Below, piece after piece: positions 30,053-43,600 of a DNA stretch of 64,000 nucleotides. Source of the stretch: Siphonodentalium dalli (Eukaryota > Mollusca > Scaphopoda > Gadilida > Siphonodentaliidae); the NCBI GenBank assembly GCA_032622095.1, contig CP136063.1, positions 85,227,980-85,291,979 on the forward strand, in the 5' to 3' direction. The translations under genes and the position numbers were made by a program. The notes under the pieces were generated by a model. The model was given only the letters and a program-made list of their open reading frames with translations, was not told the origin of the DNA and ran no database searches. Position 1 is the stretch's first letter, and each line of letters opens with the position of its first letter.

Positions 30053-33000
30053 AGTGAGTGAATGTGTGGTCATAGATGAGGTGAATATTCCAAGGGAGTT
30101 ATTGTATGGTCATTATTGGTGCGAATGAGTAGCCTATACGCATGGTGTGTGTGTGCGGGTATAGTAGTTGTATGTTCACCTGTGTGTTGTTTATGTATAT
30201 ATAGAGTGACTGTATGGTTATGCGTGGGATATACATGCGAACCTTGGATGACTATTGTCATGGATGGGTGTATATGTATACATATGTTGACTGCATGATC
30301 ATGTGTGGGACTGTGGGTGTGTGAATAAATTTGGAGTTGTTGTATGCTTATTATGTGCAATGAATATAGGTGTACGTGGAATGACTGTACGGTCATGATG
30401 GCTGAAGTGTATATGAATACCTGGATCATAGATGGATGGTCATTGGCGGCGTGTGGCTATATATGAAGTTCCCTTGTTGTCACGGTCGTATATGTTATGT
30501 ATATGCACCTCTCCCGTGGCTGTATTATCATTGGTGGAAGTATACGTGGATGTATGATCATGGATGGTGAGTATAGATGGTGAGTGATCATGGTGAGTAT
30601 AGATGGTGAGTGATCATGGATGGTGAGTATAGATCGAATGGCTGAATTGTCATGGGCGAGGTATATATGCAAATATGGAGTGTACGAATGGTCGTGCGGT
30701 GTATTGGTATATCCATTGGTGAGGTGTATATGTATACTCGGATTGACTTTGGTTATGAGTGGGATTTATGTGTATACCTTGAGTGGGTATATGGTCATGT
30801 GTGTGAAGAAAAGATATACTGGGAGTGGCCAATATCGAGGTGCTGCGCATTGTATTGCTAGATCTAGAAGGTCTGTATGGTCAATGGTGATGTGTCGATG
30901 TACACCTGGAGTGATTCTATAATAGGCATTGGTGGGGTGTGTATGTACATTGTATATATTTATTGGCTATATGGCCATGTGTGTTGTCAATATGTATACA
31001 GGGAGTATTCGTATGGCCATTGAGGTTAATTGGTAAACAAGAAGTGACTGTATGAGCACGAATGTTGTGTATGGGTATACAGTGCATGAGTGGCTGCATT
31101 GTATGGAGTGAGGAGTATATTCAAGCTTGGAGTGTGTGAATTGCCATATGTGCGGGGTATGTGGCAAATATATATACAGGGAGTGGTTGTATGGCCAATG
31201 GTGAGGCGAATAGGTATACAAGAAGTGGCTGTATGATCACGAATGTATGAATATGGATAATGGTTGAAGTGTAAGAGTATACCTGGTGTACCTGAATTGT
31301 TGACTCATGGCTGTATAGTGACAGTCATGTGTGTGGTTTATGGGAAAACCCAAGTGTGGTTGTATGGTCATGGGTGAGGTGTGTGTGTATAAAGCGAGTG
31401 GCTACATGGCCACTTGTGTGGTGTTTGTGTATATATAGCATGATTGTGTGGTCGTGGGTGAGTTGTGCAGTTGGACATTTGGTGGCTACCACTTTCCATA
31501 ATAACTTAAGTATATGCTAATCGATTGGGAGATAATGTCAAAGAGTTCCGCATCTTGGTAGCCTTTTATGCGCACAGTTCAGCACAATGGAGGAAACGGC
31601 TTTCCTGACATTAGTCAATCAATCTTGATGCAAAAGGCCCAGAATTTGATGTTAGTAAGCTTCTTTTTTTTACTCTTCTCCTAGTTTGACTTTCTAAATG
31701 GCCTTCTGGTCAACCTGCCAGTGCTTTACGCTGGTTATTTCTGTCATTCTAGTGTACTGGGTGTGGGGACGCCTACCCCGATAGACGTGTTACCTGGGCT
31801 GACACCAACTTACCTGTAATGGTTGCACATGTTATTGGGCCAGAGTAGGCACATAATTAATCCCCTCTCAGTTCAGTTTCAGAGTTCTGCTTATTTCCGT
31901 TCAAAATCATGGCCGGAATTTTTCGGCAAAATTACATACTGCAACTGCATGATTTAAAATTAAATTGTCGTGTCGCATAAGGTACTGGGACAACCAGAAT
32001 AGAACATACATTGTCAGCTGATTAAGTAACATGTTTAATAACCAAGTGAATCGCCATGTGATACATTTACAGAAGAGCAGAGAATAATGTCCGGGATATA
32101 TTTGAAGATATCAACTTTTCTACCAAATGCTGTGGATATTTTGCAAGCCAGCTTGAGTATATTTTCCTAAAAACACATCAGTGTGACGCATTTAAGAAGG
32201 ATCAAAACAATAAACACACAAGATAGTTCCATTTTACTTGAAATTTGTTTTTCAAACCTGAAAAGTTATTTTTTTGTCGATTTTGAGAGAAAATTCCAAT
32301 AATGTTGGTAATGTAATAATGCACTTATCCATGCTGCATCATACATGTTAGTATTCAATGTACATATGACAGAACAGCCAATTTTATTCATCATCCACAA
32401 ATTTTAAGCGATTGCATGGCACGAGGGGACAATTTTGACAGCCATTTTTAGCCAAAGTGACAATTTTGGATCCATTGAGTTGAAATATTCATAAGTAATT
32501 GTTTGCCTCACTTACTTTGCACAGTTCTGCCCATTTCTTGTTGAAATATGACTAGAATCCCAATGGTGATTTTTGGTGAAATTTCATACTGCGTTCTGTA
32601 AAAATCTAAATAATGAGGGATCAGAAGGGGCTGGGATCCCAATAATGCCATATTTCATTGCTCCAGTGACCAGTGAACATAACCAATAAAAAGGTAAGTC
32701 ACATTTCGAACCAGTTCCATACAGAATAAACTGGTCTAATTTAGAAGATATTAGTGAAAAAAAGTTAAATTTTCCACTTACGGCTGCCATTTTGACAGTC
32801 ATCTTGGACGGGGAGTTCCAATTTCGCCCTAAGTGTGTGCCATTATAACGCGCTGAGTCATACTTGCTGTATATGCCTAATTTTAAATCGCATATTTCAT
32901 GGTAAGATTAATTCCGACATTTAATAAATTATATAATCACGAAACGCTCTTTAAATTCGGAAAACCCATTAAAAGAGGGGTTAAAGTGAATTTTCAGCGT

Positions 33001-35043
33001 GGCTCCATATCTAATATCAATTGGTATGTGAATATGTGCAAAATTTCATGCTTTAGTCACGAAGTGAACAATTCTGTTTCTAATCTACTCCACTATATTG
33101 GTTATCGCTAACCAGCTAGATTAACGTCTTAATTCGTTTAATCAATTATTAAAATTCAAGCCCCACAAACAAATTGAATTTTAATAGATATAATTATATT
33201 TTGTTGTATTAATAGTACCCCGGTTAAGGGGAGAGAAAAATAGCCATAAGGCTCATTGCAGTGTTCCTCCGCACGGAAATCTTTAGTAAAAGGCGAAAGA
33301 TTTATTCGTGTTTGAGGAGAAACCAGAGCTAAAAGATATAAAATTCAGAAACAGCCCAACCTAGCAGGCTGCTCCACCAAAGAAGGTGTGATATGAAACA
33401 AAGAGAAATTACAACAAAGAGAAATTACAACAGCGCGACACCTTTTTTCAGCGATAAAGGAATTATCCGCACAAGTCATTGCATGACAATCGAAACAATA
33501 TCCAATTATAACACTTCTAACATTAACATTTAGGTATTTATTTTGACCCTCGTATATTCTGGAAATTAGAATAGAGTTATACTTCGTTTGGTGACGAATA
33601 AGCGAGATCAAGGAATCAGGGAGCTAAATGTGTTCTAGAGTCCGGGAGCGAGTACACCGTGGAATGCTAAAGGTGAAGGTAACTGAAGAATGACCTTCAC
33701 CCGATACAGGCGACACGTTATTAAAGGATGACATCGCGTTTATTTGATTTGTACATCATATCTAAATAATTTAAACTGGTGAATGAATGGGGGAATGGAT
33801 TTGTGTGAGCCGGAAATTGATTTAACTAGCTGCTGTAGTTCTGGGTTTTACCAGATCAAATTTGGATGTGGGATAGCCCTGTCGTACACTTTGGGGGTTT
33901 ATTTTAAAACGTAAACACATGACCTATGATTTTTCTTGCATTTTCGGGATCAACTGGTGTCAATCTAACTGAGTAAACATCACTGGTATAGCGGATTAAG
34001 GCAAATTTTCAAGACAATTGTTCAAATTGTGACTAAAGCATGAAACTTTGCACATATGTAGATATACATATACTTATTGGTATTAGATATGGAGCCACGC
34101 TGAAATTTCAATTTACCCCTCTTTTAAGGGGTTTTCAGAATTTAAAGAGCGTTTCATGATTATATAAATTGTTAAATGTCGCAATTAATCTTACCATGAA
34201 ATATGCTATTTAAAATTAGGTATATACAATAAGCATGACTCTGAGAGAGATATAATGCCACATTTTTATGGTAAAATTGGAGCTCCCCGTCCAAGATGGC
34301 CATCGAAATGGCAACTGAAAGAGGACATTTTTACGTTTTTCACTAATATCTTCTAGATCAGGTTCTGCTGTATGGAACTGGTTCGGAAATGTGACTTATT
34401 TTGAATTTTTCGTGTTAGTGATCATTGGAGCAATGAAATAAGCCATTTGAATTATCCCAGTCCCTTCCGATCCCTCAATAATTAGATTATACAGAACTCC
34501 GTATGAAATTTCACCAAAAATCAACGTTAGAATTCTAGTAAAATTTTAACAAGAAATTGAGAGAACTGTGCAAATTAAGTGAGGCATACAAATACTTATG
34601 AATATTTGAACTCAATGGAAAACAAATTGTCACTTTGTCTGAAAACTGATGGCTGTCAAAATGGCGGCCAAAACCTGAAGAATTGTAAATATTGCCCCAT
34701 CATGCCATGTAATCGCTTACAAGTTGTGATTGACAAATGCAATTGGATATGCTGTCTTATATACATTGAATATTCTCACATCTATGATGCACATTGGTTA
34801 GTTTAGTTATATAAATGTAACCACTGACATTACCAGAATTATTAGACTTTTATATCACAACTTGACATAAAAATCGGCCAAATTTATTTACTTTTCAGGT
34901 TTGGACCAATTATTCAAGTATATATCATTGGTATCAAAGATGTTTTGATTTGTCTTAAATGCGTCACACTAATGTGTTCTTAGACAACATTACTCAAGAT
35001 GGCTTCCAAAATGGCAACCACATTTGGTAATTGTTTTTCACGT
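29741..35043. repeat. array unit U3 (5,303 bp)
   Basis: First long form. It gains about 1.39 kb after TATGGAGTTTA: the outer tip of the right arm followed by the long minisatellite. It has a private 6-bp duplication (TACTGCAACTGCATG) at about 31,940. Confidence 0.9.
30053..31487 (+). repeat. minisatellite of U3 (long form, about 33 degenerate repeats)
   Basis: Diverged repeats of about 42 bp, each with a TGTATGGTCAT-like box, a GGTGAGGTGTATATGTATAC-like box and a GGGAGTGG-like link. Individual repeats differ widely within a unit but are the same at equivalent places between units, so the array of repeats predates the macrosatellite. Because the period is divisible by three, long His/Thr/Tyr-rich frames appear on the minus strand by chance. 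Confidence 0.85.
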
Positions 35044-35355
35044 ATTCCGAGCAGTATTCTCGGTTCCCAAGAGTTAGCAAATTGTAACTCACTTGGTTAT
35101 AAACCTTGTTGCTTACTCCACTGACGACTACATGTTTCATTCTCGTTGTTTGTGTACCTTCTGAGGCGGCATTCATTTTAAATGATGTACTGCAGTATGG
35201 AGTTTACCAAAAATTTCTTTTGGGACTCTATCTATATTTTTAATCAGAAATGGGCAGAACGTCTAAACGGAACTGAGTGAAACCATATTATGTGGCTACT
35301 CTCGACCGTTAGCATAAAATCAATTTAATATATGGTGTATATCACAATGGCAGCC
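31797..35355. mobile_element. foldback-like inverted-repeat element 3
   Basis: Left arm 31,797-33,110, core 33,111-33,988, right arm 33,989-35,355. Complete. Confidence 0.85.
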
Positions 35356-38300
35356 AGTGAGTGAATGTGTGGTCATAGATGAGGTGAATATTCCAAGGGA
35401 GTTATTGTATGGTCATTATTGGTGCGAATGAGTAGCCTATACGCATGGTGTGTGTGTGCGGGTATAGTAGTTGTATGTTCACCTGTGTGTTGTTTATGTA
35501 TATATAGAGTGACTGTATGGTTATGCGTGGGATATACATGCGAACCTTGGATGACTATTGTCATGGATGGGTGTATATGTATACATATGTTGACTGCATG
35601 ATCATGTGTGGGACTGTGGGTGTGTGAATAAATTTGGAGTTGTTGTATGCTTATTATGTGCAATGAATATAGGTGTACATGGAATGACTGTACGGTCATG
35701 ATGGCTGAAGTGTATATGAATACCTGGATCATAGATGGATGGTAATTGGCGGCGTGTGGCTATATATGAAGTTCCCTTGTTGTCACGGTCGTATATGTTA
35801 TGTATATGCACCTCTCCCGTGGCTGTATTATCATTGGTGGAAGTATACGTGGATGTATGATCATGGATGGTGAGTATAGATGGTGAGTGATCATGGTGAG
35901 TATAGATGGTGAGTGATCATGGATGGTGAGTATAGATCGAATGGCTGAATTGTCATGGGCGAGGTATATATGCAAATATGGAGAGTTCGAATGGTCGTGC
36001 GGTGTATTGGTATATCCATTGGTGAGGTGTATATGTATACTCGGATTGACTTTGGTTATGAGTGGGATTTATGTGTATACCTTGAGTGGGTATATGGTCA
36101 TGTGTGTGAAGAAAAGATATACTGGGAGTGGCCAATATCGAGGTGCTGCGCATTGTATTGCTAGATCTAGAAGGTCTGTATGGTCAATGGTGATGTGTCG
36201 ATGTACACCTGGAGTGATTCTATAATAGGCATTGGTGGGGTGTGTATGTACATTGTATATATTTATTGGCTATATGGCCATGTGTGTTGTCAATATGTAT
36301 ACAGGGAGTATTCGTATGGCCATTGAGGTTAATTGGTAAACAAGAAGTGACTGTATGAGCACGAATGTTGTGTATGGGTATACAGTGCATGAGTGGCTGC
36401 ATTGTATGGAGTGAGGAGTATATTCAAGCTTGGAGTGTGTGAATTGCCATATGTGCGGGGTATGTGGCAAATATATATACAGGGAGTGGTTGTATGGCCA
36501 ATGGTGAGGCGAATAGGTATACAAGAAGTGGCTGTATGATCACGAATGTATGAATATGGATAATGGTTGAAGTGTAAGAGTATACCTGGTGTACCTGAAT
36601 TGTTGACTCATGGCTGTATAGTGACAGTCATGTGTGTGGTTTATGGGAAAACCCAAGTGTGGTTGTATGGTCATGGGTGAGGTGTGTGTGTATAAAGCGA
36701 GTGGCTACATGGCCACTTGTGTGGTGTTTGTGTATATATAGCATGATTGTGTGGTCGTGGGTGAGTTGTGCAGTTGGACATTTGGTGACTACCACTTTCC
36801 ATAATAACTTAAGTATATGCTAATCGATTGGGAGATAATGTCAAAGAGTTCCGCATCTTGGTAGCCTTTTATGCGCACAGTTCAGCACAATGGAGGAAAC
36901 GGCTTTCCTGACATTAGTCAATCAATCTTGATGCAAAAGGCCCAGAATTTGATGTTAGTAAGCTTCTTTTTTTTACTCTTCTCCTAGTTTGACTTTCTAA
37001 ATGGCCTTCTGGTCAACCTGCCAGTGCTTTACGCTGGTTATTTCTGTCATTCTAGTGTACTGGGTGTGGGGACGCCTACCCCGATAGACGTGTTACCTGG
37101 GCTGACACCAACTTACCTGTAATGGTTGCACATGTTATTGGGCCAGAGTAGGCACATAATTAATCCCCTCTCAGTTCAGTTTCAGAGTTCTGCTTATTTC
37201 CGTTCAAAATCATGGCCGGAATTTTTCGGAAAAATTACATACTGCATGATTTAAAATTAAATTGTCGTGTCGCATAAGGTACTGGGACAACCAGAATAGA
37301 ACATACATTGTCAGCTGATTAAGTAACATGTTTAATAACCAAGTGAATCGCAATGTGATACATTTACAGAAGAGCAGAGAATAATGTCCGGGATATATTT
37401 GAAGATATCAACTTTTCTACCAAATGCTGTGGATATTTTGCAAGCCAGCTTGAGTATATTTTCCTAAAAACACATCAGTGTGACGCATTTAAGAAGGATC
37501 AAAACAATAAACACACAAGATAGTTCCATTTTACTTGAAATTTGTTTTTCAAACCTGAAAAGTTATTTTTTTGTCGATTTTGAGAGAAAATTCCAATAAT
37601 GTTGGTAATGTAATAATGCACTTATCCATGCTGCATCATACATGTTAGTATTCAATGTACATATGACAGAACAGCCAATTTTATTCATCATCCACAAATT
37701 TTAAGCGATTGCATGGCACGAGGGGACAATTTTGACAGCCATTTTTAGCCAAAGTGACAATTTTGGATCCATTGAGTTGAAATATTCATAAGTAATTGTT
37801 TGCCTCACTTACTTTGCACAGTTCTGCCCATTTCTTGTTGAAATATGACTAGAATCCCAATGGTGATTTTTGGTGAAATTTCATACTGCGTTCTGTAAAA
37901 ATCTAAATAATGAGGGATCAGAAGGGGCTGGGATCCCAATAATGCCATATTTCATTGCTCCAGTGACCAGTGAACATAACCAATAAAAAGGTAAGTCACA
38001 TTTCGAACCAGTTCCATACAGAATAAACTGGTCTAAATTTAGAAGATATTAGTGAAAAAAAGTTAAATTTTCCACTTACGGCTGCCATTTTGACAGTCAT
38101 CTTGGACGGGGAGTTCCAATTTCGCCCTAAGTGTGTGCCATTATAACGCGCTGAGTCATACTTGCTGTATATGCCTAATTTTAAATCGCATATTTCATGG
38201 TAAGATTAATTCCGACATTTAATAAATTATATAATCACGAAACGCTCTTTAAATTCGGAAAACCCATTAAAAGAGGGGTTAAAGTGAATTTTCAGCGTGG

Positions 38301-40341
38301 CTCCATATCTAATATCAATTGGTATGTGAATATGTGCAAAATTTCATGCTTTAGTCACGAAGTGAACAATTCTGTTTCTAATCTACTCCACTATATTGGT
38401 TATCGCTAACCAGCTAGATTAACGTCTTAATTCGTTTAATCAATTATTAAAATTCAAGCCCCACAAACAAATTGAATTTTAATAGATATAATTATATTTT
38501 GTTGTATTAATAGTACCCCGGTTAAGGGGAGAGAAAAATAGCCATAAGGCTCATTGCAGTGTTCCTCCGCACGGAAATCTTTAGTAAAAGGCGAAAGATT
38601 TATTCGTGTTTGAGGAGAAACCAGAGCTAAAAGATATAAAATTCAGAAACAGCCCAACCTAGCAGGCTGCTCCACCAAAGAAGGTGTGATATGAAACAAA
38701 GAGAAATTACAACAAAGAGAAATTACAACAGCGCGACACCTTTTTTCAGCGATAAAGGAATTATCCGCACAAGTCATTGCATGACAATCGAAACAATATC
38801 CAATTATAACACTTCTGACATTAACATTTAGGTATTTATTTTGACCCTCGTATATTCTGGAAATTAGAATAGAGTTATACTTCGTTTGGTGACGAATAAG
38901 CGAGATCAAGGAATCAGGGAGCTAAATGTGTTCTAGAGTCCGGGAGCGAGTACACCGTGGAATGCTAAAGGTGAAGGTAACTGAAGAATGACCTTCACCC
39001 GATACAGGCGACACGTTATTAAAGGATGACATCGCGTTTATTTGATTTGTACATCATATCTAAATAATTTAAACTGGTGAATGAATGGGGGAATGGATTT
39101 GTGTGAGCCGGAAATTGATTTAACTAGCTGCTGTAGTTCTGGGTTTTACCAGATCAAATTTGGATGTGGGATAGCCCTGTCGTACACTTTGGGGGTTTAT
39201 TTTAAAACGTAAACACATGACCTATGATTTTTCTTGCATTTTCGGGATCAACTGGTGTCAATCTAACTGAGTAAACATCACTGGTATAGCGGATTAAGGC
39301 AAATTTTCAAGACAATTGTTCAAATTGTGACTAAAGCATGAAACTTTGCACATATGTAGATATACATATACTTATTGGTATTAGATATGGAGCCACGCTG
39401 AAATTTCAATTTACCCCTCTTTTAAGGGGTTTTCAGAATTTAAAGAGCGTTTCATGATTATATAAATTGTTAAATGTCGCAATTAATCTTACCATGAAAT
39501 ATGCTATTTAAAATTAGGTATATACAATAAGCATGACTCTGAGAGAGATATAATGCCACATTTTTATGGTAAAATTAGAGCTCCCCGTCCAAGATGGCCA
39601 TCGAAATGGCAACTGAAAGAGGACATTTTTACGTTTTTCACTAATATCTTCTAGATCAGGTTCTGCTGTATGGAACTGGTTCGGAAATGTGACTTATTTT
39701 GAATTTTTCGTGTTAGTGATCATTGGAGCAATGAAATAAGCCATTTGAATTATCCCAGTCCCTTCCGATCCCTCAATAATTAGATTATACAGAACTCCGT
39801 ATGAAATTTCACCAAAAATCAACGTTAGAATTCTAGTAAAATTTTAACAAGAAATTGAGAGAACTGTGCAAATTAAGTGAGGCATACAAATACTTATGAA
39901 TATTTGAACTCAATGGAAAACAAATTGTCACTTTGTCTGAAAACTGATGGCTGTCAAAATGGCGGCCAAAACCTGAAGAATTGTAAATATTGCCCCATCA
40001 TGCCATGTAATCGCTTACAAGTTGTGATTGACAAATGCAATTGGATATGCTGTCTTATATACATTGAATATTCTCACATCTATGATGCACATTGGTTAGT
40101 TTAGTTATATAAATGTAACCACTGACATTACCAGAATTATTAGACTTTTATATCACAACTTGACATAAAAATCGGCCAAATTTATTTACTTTTCAGGTTT
40201 GGACCAATTATTCAAGTATATATCATTGGTATCAAAGATGTTTTGATTTGTCTTAAATGCGTCACACTAATGTGTTCTTAGACAACATTACTCAAGATGG
40301 CTTCCAAAATGGCAACCACATTTGGTAATTGTTTTTCACGT
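35044..40341. repeat. array unit U4 (5,298 bp)
   Basis: Nearly identical to U3. Private changes include GGATGGTAATTGG near 35,740 and TTTTTCGGAAAAATTAC near 37,220. Confidence 0.9.
35356..36789 (+). repeat. minisatellite of U4 (long form)
   Basis: Collinear with that of U3; a few substitutions, such as GAGAGTTCGAATGG near 35,982. Confidence 0.85.
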
Positions 40342-40653
40342 ATTCCGAGCAGTATTCTCGGTTCCCAAGAGTTAGCAAATTGTAACTCACTTGGTTATAA
40401 ACCTTGTTGCTTACTCCACTGACGACTACATGTTTCATTCTCGTTGTTTGTGTACCTTCTGAGGCGGCATTCATTTTAAATGATGTACTGCAGTATGGAG
40501 TTTACCAAAAATTTCTTTTGGGACTCTATCTATATTTTTAATCAGAAATGGGCAGAACGTCTAAACGGAACTGAGTGAAACCATATTATGTGGCTACTCT
40601 CGACCGTTAGCATAAAATCAATTTAATATATGGTGTATATCACAATGGCAGCC
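37100..40653. mobile_element. foldback-like inverted-repeat element 4
   Basis: Left arm 37,100-38,408, core 38,409-39,286, right arm 39,287-40,653. Complete. Confidence 0.85.
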
Positions 40654-43600
40654 AGTGAGTGAATGTGTGGTCATAGATGAGGTGAATATTCCAAGGGAGT
40701 TATTGTATGGTCATTATTGGTGCGAATGAGTAGCCTATACGCATGGTGTGTGTGTGCGGGTATAGTAGTTGTATGTTCACCTGTGTGTTGTTTATGTATA
40801 TATAGAGTGACTGTATGGTTATGCGTGGGATATACATGCGAACCTTGGATGACTATTGTCATGGATGGGTGTATATGTATACATATGTTGACTGCATGAT
40901 CATGTGTGGGACTGTGGGTGTGTGAATAAATTTGGAGTTGTTGTATGCTTATTATGTGCAATGAATATAGGTGTACATGGAATGACTGTACGGTCATGAT
41001 GGCTGAAGTGTATATGAATACCTGGATCATAGATGGATGGTCATTGGCGGCGTGTGGCTATATATGAAGTTCCCTTGTTGTCACGGTCGTATATGTTATG
41101 TATATGCACCTCTCCCGTGGCTGTATTATCATTGGTGGAAGTATACGTGGATGTATGATCATGGATGGTGAGTATAGATGGTGAGTGATCATGGTGAGTA
41201 TAGATGGTGAGTGATCATGGATGGTGAGTATAGATCGAATGGCTGAATTGTCATGGGCGAGGTATATATGCAAATATGGAGTGTACGAATGGTCGTGCGG
41301 TGTATTGGTATATCCATTGGTGAGGTGTATATGTATACTCGGATTGACTTTGGTTATGAGTGGGATTTATGTGTATACCTTGAGTGGGTATATGGTCATG
41401 TGTGTGAAGAAAAGATATACTGGGAGTGGCCAATATCGAGGTGCTGCGCATTGTATTGCTAGATCTAGAAGGTCTGTATGGTCAATGGTGATGTGTCGAT
41501 GTACACCTGGAGTGATTCTATAATAGGCATTGGTGGGGTGTGTATGTACATTGTATATATTTATTGGCTATATGGCCATGTGTGTTGTCAATATGTATAC
41601 AGGGAGTATTCGTATGGCCATTGAGGTTAATTGGTAAACAAGAAGTGACTGTATGAGCACGAATGTTGTGTATGGGTATACAGTGCATGAGTGGCTGCAT
41701 TGTATGGAGTGAGGAGTATATTCAAGCTTGGAGTGTGTGAATTGCCATATGTGCGGGGTATGTGGCAAATATATATACAGGGAGTGGTTGTATGGCCAAT
41801 GGTGAGGCGAATAGGTATACAAGAAGTGGCTGTATGATCACGAATGTATGAATATGGATAATGGTTGAAGTGTAAGAGTATACCTGGTGTACCTGAATTG
41901 TTGACTCATGGCTGTATAGTGACAGTCATGTGTGTGGTTTATGGGAAAACCCAAGTGTGGTTGTATGGTCATGGGTGAGGTGTGTGTGTATAAAGCGAGT
42001 GGCTACATGGCCACTTGTGTGGTGTTTGTGTATATATAGCATGATTGTGTGGTCGTGGGTGAGTTGTGCAGTTGGACATTTGGTGGCTACCACTTTCCAT
42101 AATAACTTAAGTATATGCTAATCGATTGGGATATAATGTCAAAGAGTTCCGCATCTTGGTAACCTTTTATGCGCACAGTTCAGCACAATGGAGGAAACGG
42201 CTTTCCTGACATTAGTCAATCAATCTTGATGCAAAAGGCCCAGAATTTGATGTTAGTAAGCTTCTTTTTTTTACTCTTCTCCTAGTTTGACTTTCTAAAT
42301 GGCCTTCTGGTCAACCTGCCAGTGCTTTACGCTGGTTATTTCTGTCATTCTAGTGTACTGGGTGTGGGGACGCCTACCCCGATAGACGTGTTACCTGGGC
42401 TGACACCAACTTACCTGTAATGGTTGCACATGTTATTGGGCCAGAGTAGGCACATAATTAATCCCCTCTCAGTTCAGTTTCAGAGTTCTGCTTATTTCCG
42501 TTCAAAATCATGGCCGGAATTTTTCGGCAAAATTACATACTGCATGATTTAAAATTAAATTGTCGTGTCGCATAAGGTACTGGGACAACCAGAATAGAAC
42601 ATACATTGTCAGCTGATTAAGTAACATGTTTAATAACCAAGTGAATCGCAATGTGATACATTTACAGAAGAGCAGAGAATAATGTCCGGGATATATTTGA
42701 AGATATCAACTTTTCTACCAAATGCTGTGGATATTTTGCAAGCCAGCTTGAGTATATTTTCCTAAAAACACATCAGTGTGACGCATTTAAGAAGGATCAA
42801 AACAATAAACACACAAGATAGTTCCATTTTACTTGAAATTTGTTTTTCAAACCTGAAAAGTTATTTTTTTGTCGATTTTGAGAGAAAATTCCAATAATGT
42901 TGGTAATGTAATAATGCACTTATCCATGCTGCATCATACATGTTAGTATTCAATGTACATATGACAGAACAGCCAATTTTATTCATCATCCACAAATTTT
43001 AAGCGATTGCATGGCACGAGGGGACAATTTTGACAGCCATTTTTAGCCAAAGTGACAATTTTGGTTCCATTGAGTTGAAATATTCATAAGTAATTGTTTG
43101 CCTCACTTACTTTGCACAGTTCTGCCCATTTCTTGTTGAAATATGACTAGAATCCCAATGGTGATTTTTGGTGAAATTTCATACTGCGTTCTGTAAAAAT
43201 CTAAATAATGAGGGATCAGAAGGGGCTGGGATCCCAATAATGCCATATTTCATTGCTCCAGTGACCAGTGAACATAACCAATAAAAAGGTAAGTCACATT
43301 TCGAACCAGTTCCATACAGAATAAACTGGTCTAATTTAGAAGATATTAGTGAAAAAAAGTTAAATTTTCCACTTACGGCTGCCATTTTGACAGTCATCTT
43401 GGACGGGGAGTTCCAATTTCGCCCTAAGTGTGTGCCATTATAACGCGCTGAGTCATACTTGCTGTATATGCCTAATTTTAAATCGCATATTTCATGGTAA
43501 GATTAATTCCGACATTTAATAAATTATATAATCACGAAACGCTCTTTAAATTCGGAAAACCCATTAAAAGAGGGGTTAAAGTGAATTTTCAGCGTGGCTC

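Noticed and set aside
30053-31487. CRISPR-like repeat array
   Set aside because: The repeats are degenerate and contiguous without unique spacers, in a eukaryotic setting. It is a minisatellite.
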